Shown: one piece after another, positions 1-7,635 of the stretch
Numbering within the stretch: the first letter of the stretch is position 1
How the letters are laid out: the number at the start of each line of letters is the position of its first letter
Assembly (NCBI GenBank): GCA_018694455.1
Contig: JABHNP010000058.1
Coordinates: 1 to 9,852 of the forward strand
From: Planctomycetaceae bacterium
GTDB taxonomy: Bacteria > Planctomycetota > Planctomycetia > Pirellulales > UBA1268
Direction of reading: 5' to 3'
DNA: 9,852 bases
Notes under the pieces: generated by a model
What the model was told of the DNA's origin: nothing
Database searches by the model: none
The model's input: the letters and a program-made list of their open reading frames with translations, nothing else
Made by a program: the position numbers and the translations under genes

Positions 1-135
1 ATAGACCTGCGTGGTTTTAATTTTGGAAAAGGACGACAGCCACTCTCCGAAAAACAGACGACAAAGCTAGCAATTGCTACAAAAAAAACCAGGCTGTTGA
101 TTAAACAAATGCTCTCAATTCGAGAAGCACACTAA
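1..135 (+). CDS. C-terminal end of an unidentified protein (partial)
   Basis: Reading from base 1, this frame stays open for 44 codons and ends at TAA 133-135. The other two plus frames hit stops within the first 20 bases. The visible tail begins IDLRGFNFGKGRQPL and ends SIREAH; it is basic and has no hydrophobic segment. I do not recognise the family. It lies 48 bases upstream of the FGGY kinase ATG on the same strand, so the two could be co-transcribed. The AT-rich stretch at 136-160 could instead hold a separate promoter. A 44-codon open frame can occur by chance, so the call rests on its position at the window edge and the absence of another gene there. Confidence 0.45.
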   Translation: MDLRGFNFGKGRQPLSEKQTTKLAIATKKTRLLIKQMLSIREAH

Positions 136-183
136 AAACTTAAAATATTTTATTGACCCGTATGACGTGAAGTGAACAGACAC

Positions 184-1719
184 ATGAAAACGCTTGGATT
201 TTTGGGAATTGATATCGGCACACAAGGCCTGTCAGTCATTTTCACAAACACAGAATTAAAGATTCTTGTGAGTGGTGAGGGTGGTTACGAGATGATTCCG
301 GGGCTTGATCCTGAATGTTACGAGCAACAGCCAAGCGATTGGGAATCAGCTCTAAAGAATGCCATGGCTGATCTGCGAAAGAAAATGTCATCTATGGAAA
401 TTGACATGGAGGTGCTTGCTATCGGCATTTCTGGGCAGATGCATGGAGAAGTTCTTGCAAACGAAAACGGTGAATTAGTCGGTCCCGCTCGGCTCTGGTG
501 CGACAGCAGAAATGAAATCGAAGGGGAGGAACTGACCAAACACCTTGGAACAAAATGCCCCAAGCGTATGACTTCGGTTCGGTGGCTCTGGACCATCCGT
601 AATCAACCTGAAAAAGCAAAACATGTCCGTCACATCACAACACCTGCTGGCTGGATTGCGTATCGACTCACAGGGTCATGGTCACTTGGTATCGGTGATG
701 CCGCCGGCATGTTTCCAATTGATCAAAAAACGTTGAACTATAATGCAACCATGCTGGATGAGTTTGATTTCATGGCAAACGATTCAGCAAAGGATGACTC
801 TTTAAAGAACACTCTTTCAAAACTAGGTGAGCTTCTACCCTCTGTCAAAAAGGCTGGTGAAGATGGCGGCGTCTTAGATTCGCACGGCGCGGGGTTCCTT
901 GGACTGCCAGAAGGAATTCCGGTTGCTCCAGCTGAAGGAGACCAACCGGCAGCACTTGCTGGTTCACTCATTGCATCCCCAGGACAGGTATCAATGAGTT
1001 TTGGCACGAGTGTCGTTGCCAATTCAGTCGGAGACCGTGCCTTTGAAGGCATTTCGTTACCAATAGATCACTTCTGCGCTCCTGATGGCCGCCCGATCAA
1101 TATGGTCTGGCTTCGAAATGGAACAACGGCCATGAATATGACTGTTGATCTTTTTGGTGGTGACTTTTCTGCCATCATGCCACAGGTTCTTGCGGCTGAA
1201 GATAATTGTGGCGGTTTACTTGCATTACCATTCATGGATGACGAGCCGGGGCTGGGTGTTTCACAAGGTGGCACCGCCATGGTACTAGGATTGAATGAGA
1301 AAACCGCTACGCCTGGCAATGCGGTAAAAGCGATGCTCCTTGCCACGATTTTTAATCTTCGACTTGGGAGTAATCGGCTTGATGAGCAAGGATACCCAAG
1401 GACAGAAATCATTTTGTCTGGCGGACTTGTCAAAACGCCTGAACTTGGGCAACTCGTTGCTAATGCCTTTAATACTCCGGTAATCATTTTTGAAGGAGGC
1501 GACGAGGGAACTGCCTGGGGGGCGGCGTTAATGGCAAAATTCAGGCACGAATCAATCGCAGGCCGCACGACAGACTGGAAGAAATTTCTCGAAGCACAAC
1601 AAACCGGAAGTCCAACTCAGTTCAGTCCCCATGCCAAAGCGGTGCAGACACTCAATAGTGTCTTTAATCGCTATGAAAAATTAGTCCGTATGCACGGACA
1701 ACTCGAAGCAGTGACCTGA
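184..1719 (+). CDS. FGGY-family carbohydrate kinase (xylulokinase-like)
   Basis: This is an ATP-dependent cytoplasmic sugar kinase of the FGGY/xylulokinase type, expected to phosphorylate a ketose or polyol such as D-xylulose before central metabolism. Numbering from ATG 184 (511 aa), the N-terminal ATPase motif GIDIGTQG is at 8-15, the xylulokinase-type sugar-site motif SGQMHG at 83-88, and GDAAGMFP follows at about 171-178. GDQPA at 252-256 places D253 at the catalytic-base position (E. coli XylB D233), followed by SFGTS at 272-276. The C-terminal nucleotide site shows SGG at 412-414 and GDEGTAWGAA at 439-448. A GTG at 172 would add four residues; I prefer the ATG because FGGY proteins start close to the GIDIGT motif. 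Neither start has a strong Shine-Dalgarno. The gene ends 41 bases from the convergent sulfatase; a weak 5-bp stem (1736-1751) is the only terminator-like element. The substrate is inferred, and another pentulose or polyol is possible. Confidence 0.9.
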   Translation: MKTLGFLGIDIGTQGLSVIFTNTELKILVSGEGGYEMIPGLDPECYEQQPSDWESALKNAMADLRKKMSSMEIDMEVLAIGISGQMHGEVLANENGELVGPARLWCDSRNEIEGEELTKHLGTKCPKRMTSVRWLWTIRNQPEKAKHVRHITTPAGWIAYRLTGSWSLGIGDAAGMFPIDQKTLNYNATMLDEFDFMANDSAKDDSLKNTLSKLGELLPSVKKAGEDGGVLDSHGAGFLGLPEGIPVAPAEGDQPAALAGSLIASPGQVSMSFGTSVVANSVGDRAFEGISLPIDHFCAPDGRPINMVWLRNGTTAMNMTVDLFGGDFSAIMPQVLAAEDNCGGLLALPFMDDEPGLGVSQGGTAMVLGLNEKTATPGNAVKAMLLATIFNLRLGSNRLDEQGYPRTEIILSGGLVKTPELGQLVANAFNTPVIIFEGGDEGTAWGAALMAKFRHESIAGRTTDWKKFLEAQQTGSPTQFSPHAKAVQTLNSVFNRYEKLVRMHGQLEAVT

Positions 1720-1760
1720 CTATATGAGAGCCTCAAGAGTTTCCCCACTCTCGCACATTC

Positions 1761-3572
1761 CTATTCGACTGGATATAAAACTATCCTACGAACATCAGCT
1801 ACCGATTCTCCCGGAATCCGCAGAGCTTTAAGTTGCAACTGAGCCTCACCAGATTCGAGTGCAATAGTACCGATAGAAAGTACTTTAAACGGTTTTGCGT
1901 AGCTTTCACTCCCACGGTCAGCACGATCCTCTCCGGTATTGAGGGGTGGATCCCAAGCCGAAGAAATCATCGAAGTAATTCGACTTTTGCCACAAGAAAG
2001 CTCGATAACAGAGCCTACATCTTTTGCAGGGCACGTGTACCACACTTTTGCAGCGTAGTTTCCGGCATTGAGAACATCAACATCCCACACCAATGAGCCT
2101 TCTGTAGTCTTCCATTTTGTAAAAAATGAACAGTTGGGTGCACGTCCACTCTGCACAACGCCCCCTTCTCCATGGCCATCACGTGCCGGAAGTTCAGTCA
2201 GAGGTGCTCCTGTATAACCAACGGGAAACCGTTCGACCTCTGGCTGTTCCATGCAATCGAGAACATCATGCTGCCATGCATCAGCAATAGACCGGAGTCT
2301 TGCTCCTTCTTCTGGATACTCTTTCATGACGTCATGTATTTGTCCGATATCACTTCGCATATCATAGAGCTTGCCTTTATCATCAAGGCGAAATCGGTCT
2401 GTTCGAATACTCACACGACCACGCTGCGAAGCAACAATGTGCCTCTTCGTAAGCTTTGTTTGAAGAACTTTTTGCTCTGATTTTAAATGTGAATCTTGTT
2501 TCAGGATCGCTGTCAGATTGATACCATCGAGTGGTTTTGGGACTTCACACGGCACACCAGCAAGACCTGCAAGAGTAGGTAATAGGTCAATAGCTGCGGT
2601 TATCCGAGGAACACGAGTACCGGGTGCAATCTCACCAGGGTATCGAATGCAGCAGACACTTCGTGTGCCGCCATCATCAGTCGATCCTTTTTTGCCTCGC
2701 ATGCCACCACACCAACGCAAACTATTTGGACCATTATCTGAAAAGAAAACCACTATGGTTTCACGTGATGTATTGGCCGAATCTATGGCCGCCAGCATAC
2801 GGCCAACGTTGTAGTCAAGATTTTCAACCATTGCCAAAGCAGCACGAGTGAAAATAGGATTTTCTTTTTTGGGGTCAGGACCTTGCTGCCGAAGGGGTCG
2901 CTCTGCGTATCGACTCCAATCAGCATCTGGGACACACATTGGGGAATGCGGCGTGTTGTAAGCAACGTAGCAAAGCACTGGCTTCGCAATTGAATTCGAT
3001 ACCTGATTGTCAAAAAACGTTATTGCCTTTGTGGTAATGTCATCGGTGATATACCCCTCACCTTCTTGAAATGTTGTATCTCGCTGCATTGGTGGATTGA
3101 AGTAATCACCCCAATGACCCTCCGTAAAACCATAAAATGTATCAAAGCCACGCGATAATGGATGGTATGGCCACTGCGTACCGTTATGCCATTTTCCAAA
3201 ACAACCGGTGACATAGCCAGCTTTTTTAAAGACATCAGCAAGAGTCACTTCTTCAGGAGACATTCTTTCTTGCCCGCGAGTCACGCCACGGACTCCGGAA
3301 CGATCATGAAATCGACCCGTCAAAAACTCAGCTCGTGTTGGCGCACAAACAGGCTGAACAAAAAATTGCTCAAGCAGTACTCCATCACGAGCTAAAGAGT
3401 CCACCGCAGGCGTCGAAACAGTTTGATTGCCAACACAAGAAAAATCGCCCCAGCCAGCATCATCAGCAAGCATTACAACAATGTTTGGTGCTTGGTGTTC
3501 ATCTGCAGGAACAGGTTTCCCAAAGAGAGCAAAGCAAAAAAACAGAGGAACCAACAGTATTTTTTTCTGCAT
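1761..3572 (-). CDS. secreted S1-family sulfatase (formylglycine-dependent)
   Basis: This is a type I sulfatase that hydrolyses sulfate esters, probably on sulfated polysaccharides outside the cytoplasm. Numbered from ATG 3572 (603 aa), there is a signal peptide: KK, a hydrophobic core at about 5-17 and cleavage after VPA at 23. The signature CAPTRAEFLTGR starts at C76, the cysteine converted to formylglycine. Metal and active-site residues are visible as D37-D38 (LADD), K127/H129 (GKWH), H209 (PHSP), D279-N280 (SDNG) and K294/K295. After the catalytic fold, residues about 452-603 form a separate beta-rich domain (PNCSFF, WDVDV, WYTCPAKDVGS, RIPG) that I know from planctomycete sulfatases; its role is unassigned. 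A GTG 18 bases upstream (3590) is an alternative start, but the ATG gives a cleaner signal peptide and has GAGA about 10 bases upstream. Activity would need a formylglycine-generating enzyme, which is not in the window. The exact substrate cannot be read from sequence. Confidence 0.93.
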   Translation of the reverse strand: MQKKILLVPLFFCFALFGKPVPADEHQAPNIVVMLADDAGWGDFSCVGNQTVSTPAVDSLARDGVLLEQFFVQPVCAPTRAEFLTGRFHDRSGVRGVTRGQERMSPEEVTLADVFKKAGYVTGCFGKWHNGTQWPYHPLSRGFDTFYGFTEGHWGDYFNPPMQRDTTFQEGEGYITDDITTKAITFFDNQVSNSIAKPVLCYVAYNTPHSPMCVPDADWSRYAERPLRQQGPDPKKENPIFTRAALAMVENLDYNVGRMLAAIDSANTSRETIVVFFSDNGPNSLRWCGGMRGKKGSTDDGGTRSVCCIRYPGEIAPGTRVPRITAAIDLLPTLAGLAGVPCEVPKPLDGINLTAILKQDSHLKSEQKVLQTKLTKRHIVASQRGRVSIRTDRFRLDDKGKLYDMRSDIGQIHDVMKEYPEEGARLRSIADAWQHDVLDCMEQPEVERFPVGYTGAPLTELPARDGHGEGGVVQSGRAPNCSFFTKWKTTEGSLVWDVDVLNAGNYAAKVWYTCPAKDVGSVIELSCGKSRITSMISSAWDPPLNTGEDRADRGSESYAKPFKVLSIGTIALESGEAQLQLKALRIPGESVADVRRIVLYPVE

Positions 3573-3618
3573 AAAAACATTTCTCAACACATGGCCTGTA
3601 ATTTATTTTCTCTTGTCT

Positions 3619-3648
3619 ATGGATAAGATTTTTACAAATCTTATCCAT
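3619..3648. repeat. perfect 13-bp inverted repeat, 4-base loop
   Basis: ATGGATAAGATTT (3619-3631) pairs perfectly with AAATCTTATCCAT (3636-3648) around a TTAC loop. On the minus strand it lies 33 bases after the SMR stop codon and 46 bases before the sulfatase ATG. It is AT-rich and has no U-run after it on either strand, so it is not a standard intrinsic terminator. It could end or stabilise SMR transcripts, or be an operator for the sulfatase. Confidence 0.7.
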
Positions 3649-3681
3649 CAAGCGATTTTCCTTGCCCCTGTCGAGTCATTC

Positions 3682-4014
3682 TCAGTGTACCGCGGCCTTG
3701 GAAAACAGATTTAGCACTAGAACACCAACAATAATGAGACCCATCCCAAGAATCGCAGGTCCGTCAAGCGTCTGATCATACAAAAGCCAGCTCACCAGTG
3801 TGATAAGCACCAGACCAACTCCAGACCAGACGGCATAACCCACACCAACAGGTATTGTTTCAAGCGTCAACGACAACAAATAAAATGCGATCGCATAGCC
3901 AACAACAACAATACATGACGGAATCGGCTTCGTAAAACCTTGAGATGCTTTCAAGCAGCTTGTACCAACGACTTCAGCCAAGATCGCAAATGTGAGGTAG
4001 ATCCATGATTGCAT
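3682..4014 (-). CDS. emrE: SMR-family multidrug/quaternary cation exporter (EmrE-like)
   Basis: This is a small multidrug resistance protein, a four-helix inner-membrane proton antiporter that works as a dimer and exports quaternary ammonium and other lipophilic cations. At 110 aa it matches E. coli EmrE in length and register. The essential membrane glutamate is E14 in AILAEVVGT, with K22, GFT at 26-28, Y40, Y60 and W63 (YAVWSGVG). Four hydrophobic segments lie at about 4-21, 33-52, 58-76 and 85-104. The AEVVGT and KASQGFT signatures point to the Qac/EmrE branch rather than the guanidinium exporter branch (SugE/Gdx). A weak AAAGG lies about 12 bases before the ATG. The gene stands between the GH16 and sulfatase genes on the same strand, with 73 bases upstream and 109 bases downstream, so it may be its own unit. 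Nothing ties it to the carbohydrate genes beyond position. Confidence 0.93.
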   Translation of the reverse strand: MQSWIYLTFAILAEVVGTSCLKASQGFTKPIPSCIVVVGYAIAFYLLSLTLETIPVGVGYAVWSGVGLVLITLVSWLLYDQTLDGPAILGMGLIIVGVLVLNLFSKAAVH

Positions 4015-4087
4015 ACGACAGGCCGCCTTTCACGTAACACATACTTTTAAATTTTTCTACGCCATCTCATATCTCTGATTGATAATC

Positions 4088-5104
4088 TTAAGGCTTCTGA
4101 TACACCCGGACGTAATCAATCTGCATTTCGTCTGGTAGTTTCGCCACGTCAAGTCGCGGCCGTTCCCAGTGTGAACAGAGGAGGCTCAAAACAATATATT
4201 GTGGAATTTGAGAAATTGCTTTGACATCTCTCATAATTTCAACACCGTCGCAAAAAAAAGCACACTCTTTTTCAGTCCAAAGTAGACCGTAGATATGAAA
4301 GTCCTCGCTAAGATCCTTCATTGGGCTATCTGGGCTGCCGTCCTGAGGGCCACCCATCTTTGGGAAGTCTGGGATCGATGGGCTCCGTACCGAGCCAGGC
4401 ACACCTTTATCCGTTGTACCCCAATAGTAAATATTCATCCCAGCCCAGCCATGGCGACGACCTGAGCCGAACCATTCAATAATGTCCATTTCTGTCCCAC
4501 TTTTTTCTGGCTGATCAGTAAAGCTCCGAAAACTCGGTGTCTGCACCCAGAATGCCCCATGATGCCCTTGAAGCTTTTGAAATTTCAAGCGACACTCAAA
4601 ATAGCCATGTTTCCACTCGTGTCGCCCGCGTGTTTGTATATAGCTGGCGTGGACTTTTTCATTCCGCCAGAGTGTTTTCAGGTGCAACAAGCCGCCTTCG
4701 ACAACAATCGTTCCATCTGAGTTCAGAGATGCAGCTTCACGCACTTTGATCGACGGCATTGTCCAGTTATCCGTGTTCAGCATGTCTCCTACAAACTCAT
4801 CACGCCAGACAACCTGATAGTCCTTTGTGAGACAGTGAGGCAGTTGTCGATCACCAACATGGCTGCTACCTACATCCTCAGCGTGACTTTCCAAACCTCT
4901 CAGCAGAAGCACGAAGATCACCAGACATTGCACCAGGCGACTTCGCAACACCTTCTGAATGAGGTGCCTCATGGACCAATACCGTCTCAGGATTTCTCCA
5001 AAAATTTTGGGCATGCATACCTTCATACTCATGCATACCTTCATACTGTTGTTCGAAAATCGAACTTCTGATTTCAAAATGGGAAATCTTGGAGACATAC
5101 TCAT
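4088..5104 (-). CDS. secreted glycoside hydrolase family 16 enzyme
   Basis: This is a retaining endo-glycosidase of GH16 (laminarinase/agarase/carrageenase superfamily), acting outside the cytoplasm on beta-glucan or galactan. Numbered from ATG 5104 (338 aa), the catalytic motif EMDIIE is at 205-210: E205 nucleophile, D207 helper, E210 acid/base. Further typical features are WRDEF (100-104), GYFECRLK (167-174), FHIYGLLWT (269-277, the usual FH.Y...W) and the C-terminal strand IDYVRVYQ (329-336). The hydrophobic signal core lies at about 57-69 with likely cleavage after SHA at 75, so the first 30-44 residues are unusual for a signal peptide. Starts at M31 (5014) or M45 (4972) are plausible; M31 has AAGG five bases upstream. 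The 5104 ATG overlaps the eboE stop as ATGA. An in-frame 18-bp duplication encodes MKVC.. twice just before M31. GH16 membership is secure; the substrate is unknown. Confidence 0.9.
   Translation of the reverse strand: MSMSPRFPILKSEVRFSNNSMKVCMSMKVCMPKIFGEILRRYWSMRHLIQKVLRSRLVQCLVIFVLLLRGLESHAEDVGSSHVGDRQLPHCLTKDYQVVWRDEFVGDMLNTDNWTMPSIKVREAASLNSDGTIVVEGGLLHLKTLWRNEKVHASYIQTRGRHEWKHGYFECRLKFQKLQGHHGAFWVQTPSFRSFTDQPEKSGTEMDIIEWFGSGRRHGWAGMNIYYWGTTDKGVPGSVRSPSIPDFPKMGGPQDGSPDSPMKDLSEDFHIYGLLWTEKECAFFCDGVEIMRDVKAISQIPQYIVLSLLCSHWERPRLDVAKLPDEMQIDYVRVYQKP
5012..5047 (-). repeat. two perfect tandem copies of an 18-bp unit
   Basis: Bases 5012-5029 and 5030-5047 are identical (plus strand CATGCATACCTTCATACT). 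The unit is six codons long and in frame with the GH16 gene. On the minus strand each copy carries AAGG followed by TATGC and then ATG, so each looks like a Shine-Dalgarno plus start codon with 5-base spacing. These correspond to M25 and M31 of the long GH16 frame. Confidence 0.9.
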
Positions 5105-6267
5105 GTTGTACTGTCCCCAGCCACAAGGAGATCTCTCGTCGCAATGAGCTCACGAGCCATTCCGCTGATGACGTCACCACTCTTAACACCTGGCAAAACA
5201 GGCCATGTATATGTCTCAACTTCAAGGTGCGGCTCGTACGGCAGTTGGCGTATAGCCTCAATTGCCCGAATAAGTTCAGGCCTTGTGGTCCGTAACGGGC
5301 CGAGGCGATCCGCATCAACAGGGACATGAAAATGCACTCTCCATACCTCAGCCTCCTGCCAGTCAGGCGGCGGATGAAGTGCAAGTTCTTGCGACAGATC
5401 TGTGTCGCAAATAATTTGACCACCAGACTGTCTCCCGAATGTCTGATGCAGATATCGTGGCTCAGCAAACGTGGCGAGCGCCCGCCGTGAGTTTTCATTT
5501 AATGGATCGTCCAGTTCAATAGCACAACTTATCTGCACCTTGTTGATCCGAACATCTGCCGTAGCGAGTTGACGAACAGCTGTGCCTGCATCTTCAAATT
5601 CAACGGCTTGATGGCAAACGTCATAGCAGACACCAATATGCTCACGAACGATGTTTCCAATGCCATTTTTATCAGCAACATCCCACATCATTTCAAAAAA
5701 ACTGATTGTCTCTAGCGTTGTCTCAAGGATACAAAATGGTTCGGGCTCAATTGCTAAGCGAATCATCTTCCCCGTGTCTTGATGTAATGCATTAAGGTCA
5801 CGAGCCAATTGCATGAACTGTTCAATCGCCGTTTTGATAAAACCCTGAGGGCGATTAGCTTGCTTGTACGCCAACGGCAATGTCGAAATACTACCTTCGT
5901 GTTCTCCAGATAATATTTCAGCAAGAAACTTGCTGCACGACCTGGTGTAATTCAGTCGACGCACATCTGACCAGTCTGGAAGGTATACATTTTCCTTGAC
6001 TCTCTCAGAATGAAAATCGCCAAAAGGAAATGCATTGAGTGAATAGCACTGCAACCCCTGGCTATCGAGAGCATTCGCAATGCTTTGGGTCGCGTCTATA
6101 TCATGAACTACTTCAGAAATGACTACTGATGGCAACCAAAGCCCAATTCCGATGTCAAAACCACATTGATCTCGGACCGAACTTGCTTCGTCAGTAATGA
6201 TTTTCTCAAGATCATGACGCGACCGACACGGATGAACGTTGGTGCAGTATGACAAGGGATAATGCAT
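5101..6267 (-). CDS. eboE: EboE-like TIM-barrel protein (sugar isomerase/epimerase fold)
   Basis: This 388-aa protein resembles EboE, a xylose isomerase-like TIM-barrel protein from the Ebo gene set. That set is linked to export or trafficking of secondary-metabolite precursors in cyanobacteria and is scattered across other phyla; EboE's reaction is not established. Family-like segments are LSYCTNVHP (5-13), YSLNAFPFGDFH (75-86), YLPDW (95-99), RLAIEPEPFCILET (170-183), IGVCYDVCHQAVEFED (211-226), KVQISCAIE (243-251), YLHQT (272-276), WRVHFHVP (309-316) and LEVETYTWPVLP (348-359). The Glu/His/Asp residues in these strands look like a metal site as in PF01261 proteins. There is no signal peptide, so it is cytoplasmic. 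The start is preceded by GGGGA about 12 bases upstream. None of the other ebo genes (eboA-D, eboF) is in the window. The stop overlaps the ATG of the GH16 frame (ATGA). If it is not EboE, it is a related sugar phosphate isomerase/epimerase. Confidence 0.75.
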   Translation of the reverse strand: MHYPLSYCTNVHPCRSRHDLEKIITDEASSVRDQCGFDIGIGLWLPSVVISEVVHDIDATQSIANALDSQGLQCYSLNAFPFGDFHSERVKENVYLPDWSDVRRLNYTRSCSKFLAEILSGEHEGSISTLPLAYKQANRPQGFIKTAIEQFMQLARDLNALHQDTGKMIRLAIEPEPFCILETTLETISFFEMMWDVADKNGIGNIVREHIGVCYDVCHQAVEFEDAGTAVRQLATADVRINKVQISCAIELDDPLNENSRRALATFAEPRYLHQTFGRQSGGQIICDTDLSQELALHPPPDWQEAEVWRVHFHVPVDADRLGPLRTTRPELIRAIEAIRQLPYEPHLEVETYTWPVLPGVKSGDVISGMARELIATRDLLVAGDSTT

Positions 6268-6355
6268 GATGGTCGTTGTCCCCGGAAAAGATAATGAATT
6301 CTTACGAGACTAACTGAAGTACATTGAATAGTTTCAACGGCTCAAGAGTGTTTCT

Positions 6356-6390
6356 ATAGGAAAAGATACCGTCTCTGTATTTTCTCCTAT
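6356..6390. repeat. 14-bp imperfect inverted repeat in the nadA-eboE intergenic region
   Basis: Arms 6356-6369 (ATAGGAAAAGATAC) and 6377-6390 (GTATTTTCTCCTAT) pair with one mismatch and one wobble around a 7-base loop. It lies 84 bases after the nadA stop and 89 bases before the eboE ATG on the minus strand. No U-run follows. The 10-mer GGAAAAGATA in the left arm recurs at 6284-6293, close to the eboE start, which would suit a repeated regulator site. The rest of 6268-6474 shows no gene. Confidence 0.5.
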
Positions 6391-6474
6391 CGCACGTCAC
6401 TCGTTACCGCGTTCTGTTCCTTTTTCTTTCTGCAACAGTTCCTGAAGGAAATCAGCCCCGGGACTAAACCATCG

Positions 6475-7635
6475 TTATTTTGAGGCGGTTACGTCCAGCA
6501 TTCGCTCAAGCGCGACAACAGACCAGTGAGCTGTCTGTTCCTCAACACGAATGACATTTACAGGATCTCCTGACTCTAGGTGCTCAAGGCTCCAACAAAG
6601 ATGCGCCAAGTCAATTCGATACATTGTTGCACACATACAGACCGTTGGTGAAAGAAATCGAATAGCCTGCTCAGGATGTTCCTGCTCTAAGCGTCTCACA
6701 AGATGGAGCTCTGTGCCTATTGCCCACGATGAACCAGAAGGTGCTGCTTCAACCTGATTAATGATGTAGCTCGTTGAACCAGCAAGGTCCGCTTTTTCAA
6801 CGACCTCCATCGCACACTCTGGATGGACAAGAACTTTTATGCCAGGAATGCTTTTTCGCATCGTGTCAACATGCTCCGGGCGAAACATTGCATGGACACT
6901 ACAGTGTCCCTGCCAGAGAATCACACGGCTGTTTTTGAGCGTTGTTTCGTCATTACCACCAAGGCGTGGATCATGTGGATTCCAAACGCACATCTGTTCA
7001 AGCGGCACTCCCATTGCCTTGGCAGTATTCCGACCGAGATGTTGATCCGGAAAAAACAGAACACGCTTGGTCTTGGCGAAGGCCCATTCAAGAACCGCAC
7101 GGGCATTACTTGATGTACACACGATACCACCATGTTGACCACAGAATGCTTTGAGGCTGGCGGCAGAATTTATATACGTAACAGGTGTAATATCATTCGT
7201 GTCGATGATTTCACTAAGGTCAGACCATGCATCTTCTACCTGTTCGATTGCTGCCATATCGGCCATCGAACAACCTGCTGCGGTGTCGGGGAGCACAACG
7301 TCAACGCGAACACCGCCCCGTTCTGCAATTTGCTCTGGACGATTGACAAGAATATCCGCTGTTTCTGCCATAAAGTGAACACCACAAAAAACGATGGCCT
7401 CACAGTCAGTTCTTTCTGCTGCAGATTTTGAAAGCTGGTAACTATCACCTCGTAAATCTGCATGAGCAATAACCCCATCCTGTTGGTAATGATGCCCCAA
7501 AATAAGTACGCGCGAACCGAGACGCTGTCTGACTTCGTCAATCCGACGTGCCAAAACGGCATCATCAAGTTTGCGATATGCGTCTAAGGGACCGGCCGCA
7601 AGCGGCTCATTCGTTGGTGTTTTTAGTCTCATCAT
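6475..7635 (-). CDS. nadA: quinolinate synthase NadA
   Basis: NadA is a cytoplasmic [4Fe-4S] enzyme that condenses iminoaspartate with dihydroxyacetone phosphate to quinolinate in de novo NAD synthesis. Numbered from ATG 7635 (386 aa), the hallmarks are ILGHHYQQDGVI (45-56), DLRGDSYQLS (60-69), FCGVHFMAETADIL (83-96), LPDTAAGCSMA (115-125), VTYINS (152-157), VCTSSNA (172-178), FFPDQHLGRNTA (194-205), WNPHD (218-222) and HPECAMEV (271-278). Likely cluster ligands are C84, C274 and, near the C-terminus, C335 of VCMCATM. It is longer than E. coli NadA (347 aa), as in the GHHYQQ-type branch. The frame extends upstream to 7830 but then runs antisense into the histone-like gene, so that start is rejected. 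ATG 7686 (403 aa, AAAGAG nearby) is the other candidate; 7635 and 7632 lack a clear Shine-Dalgarno. No nadB or nadC is in the window. Confidence 0.95.
   Translation of the reverse strand: MMRLKTPTNEPLAAGPLDAYRKLDDAVLARRIDEVRQRLGSRVLILGHHYQQDGVIAHADLRGDSYQLSKSAAERTDCEAIVFCGVHFMAETADILVNRPEQIAERGGVRVDVVLPDTAAGCSMADMAAIEQVEDAWSDLSEIIDTNDITPVTYINSAASLKAFCGQHGGIVCTSSNARAVLEWAFAKTKRVLFFPDQHLGRNTAKAMGVPLEQMCVWNPHDPRLGGNDETTLKNSRVILWQGHCSVHAMFRPEHVDTMRKSIPGIKVLVHPECAMEVVEKADLAGSTSYIINQVEAAPSGSSWAIGTELHLVRRLEQEHPEQAIRFLSPTVCMCATMYRIDLAHLCWSLEHLESGDPVNVIRVEEQTAHWSVVALERMLDVTASK

Noticed and set aside
1736..1751. Small stem AGAGT/ACTCT between the kinase and the sulfatase
   Set aside because: Five pairs with no T-run is too weak to call a terminator.
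2518..2814. Plus-strand frames inside the sulfatase gene (also 3335-3574 and 3427-3714)
   Set aside because: They are antisense to a gene with complete family motifs and show no domain or start signal.
4878..5498. 206-aa minus-strand frame across the eboE-GH16 junction
   Set aside because: It overlaps two well-supported genes in another frame and shows no motif.
6551..7431. Plus-strand frames antisense to nadA
   Set aside because: The nadA motifs run through the whole region; these are shadow frames.
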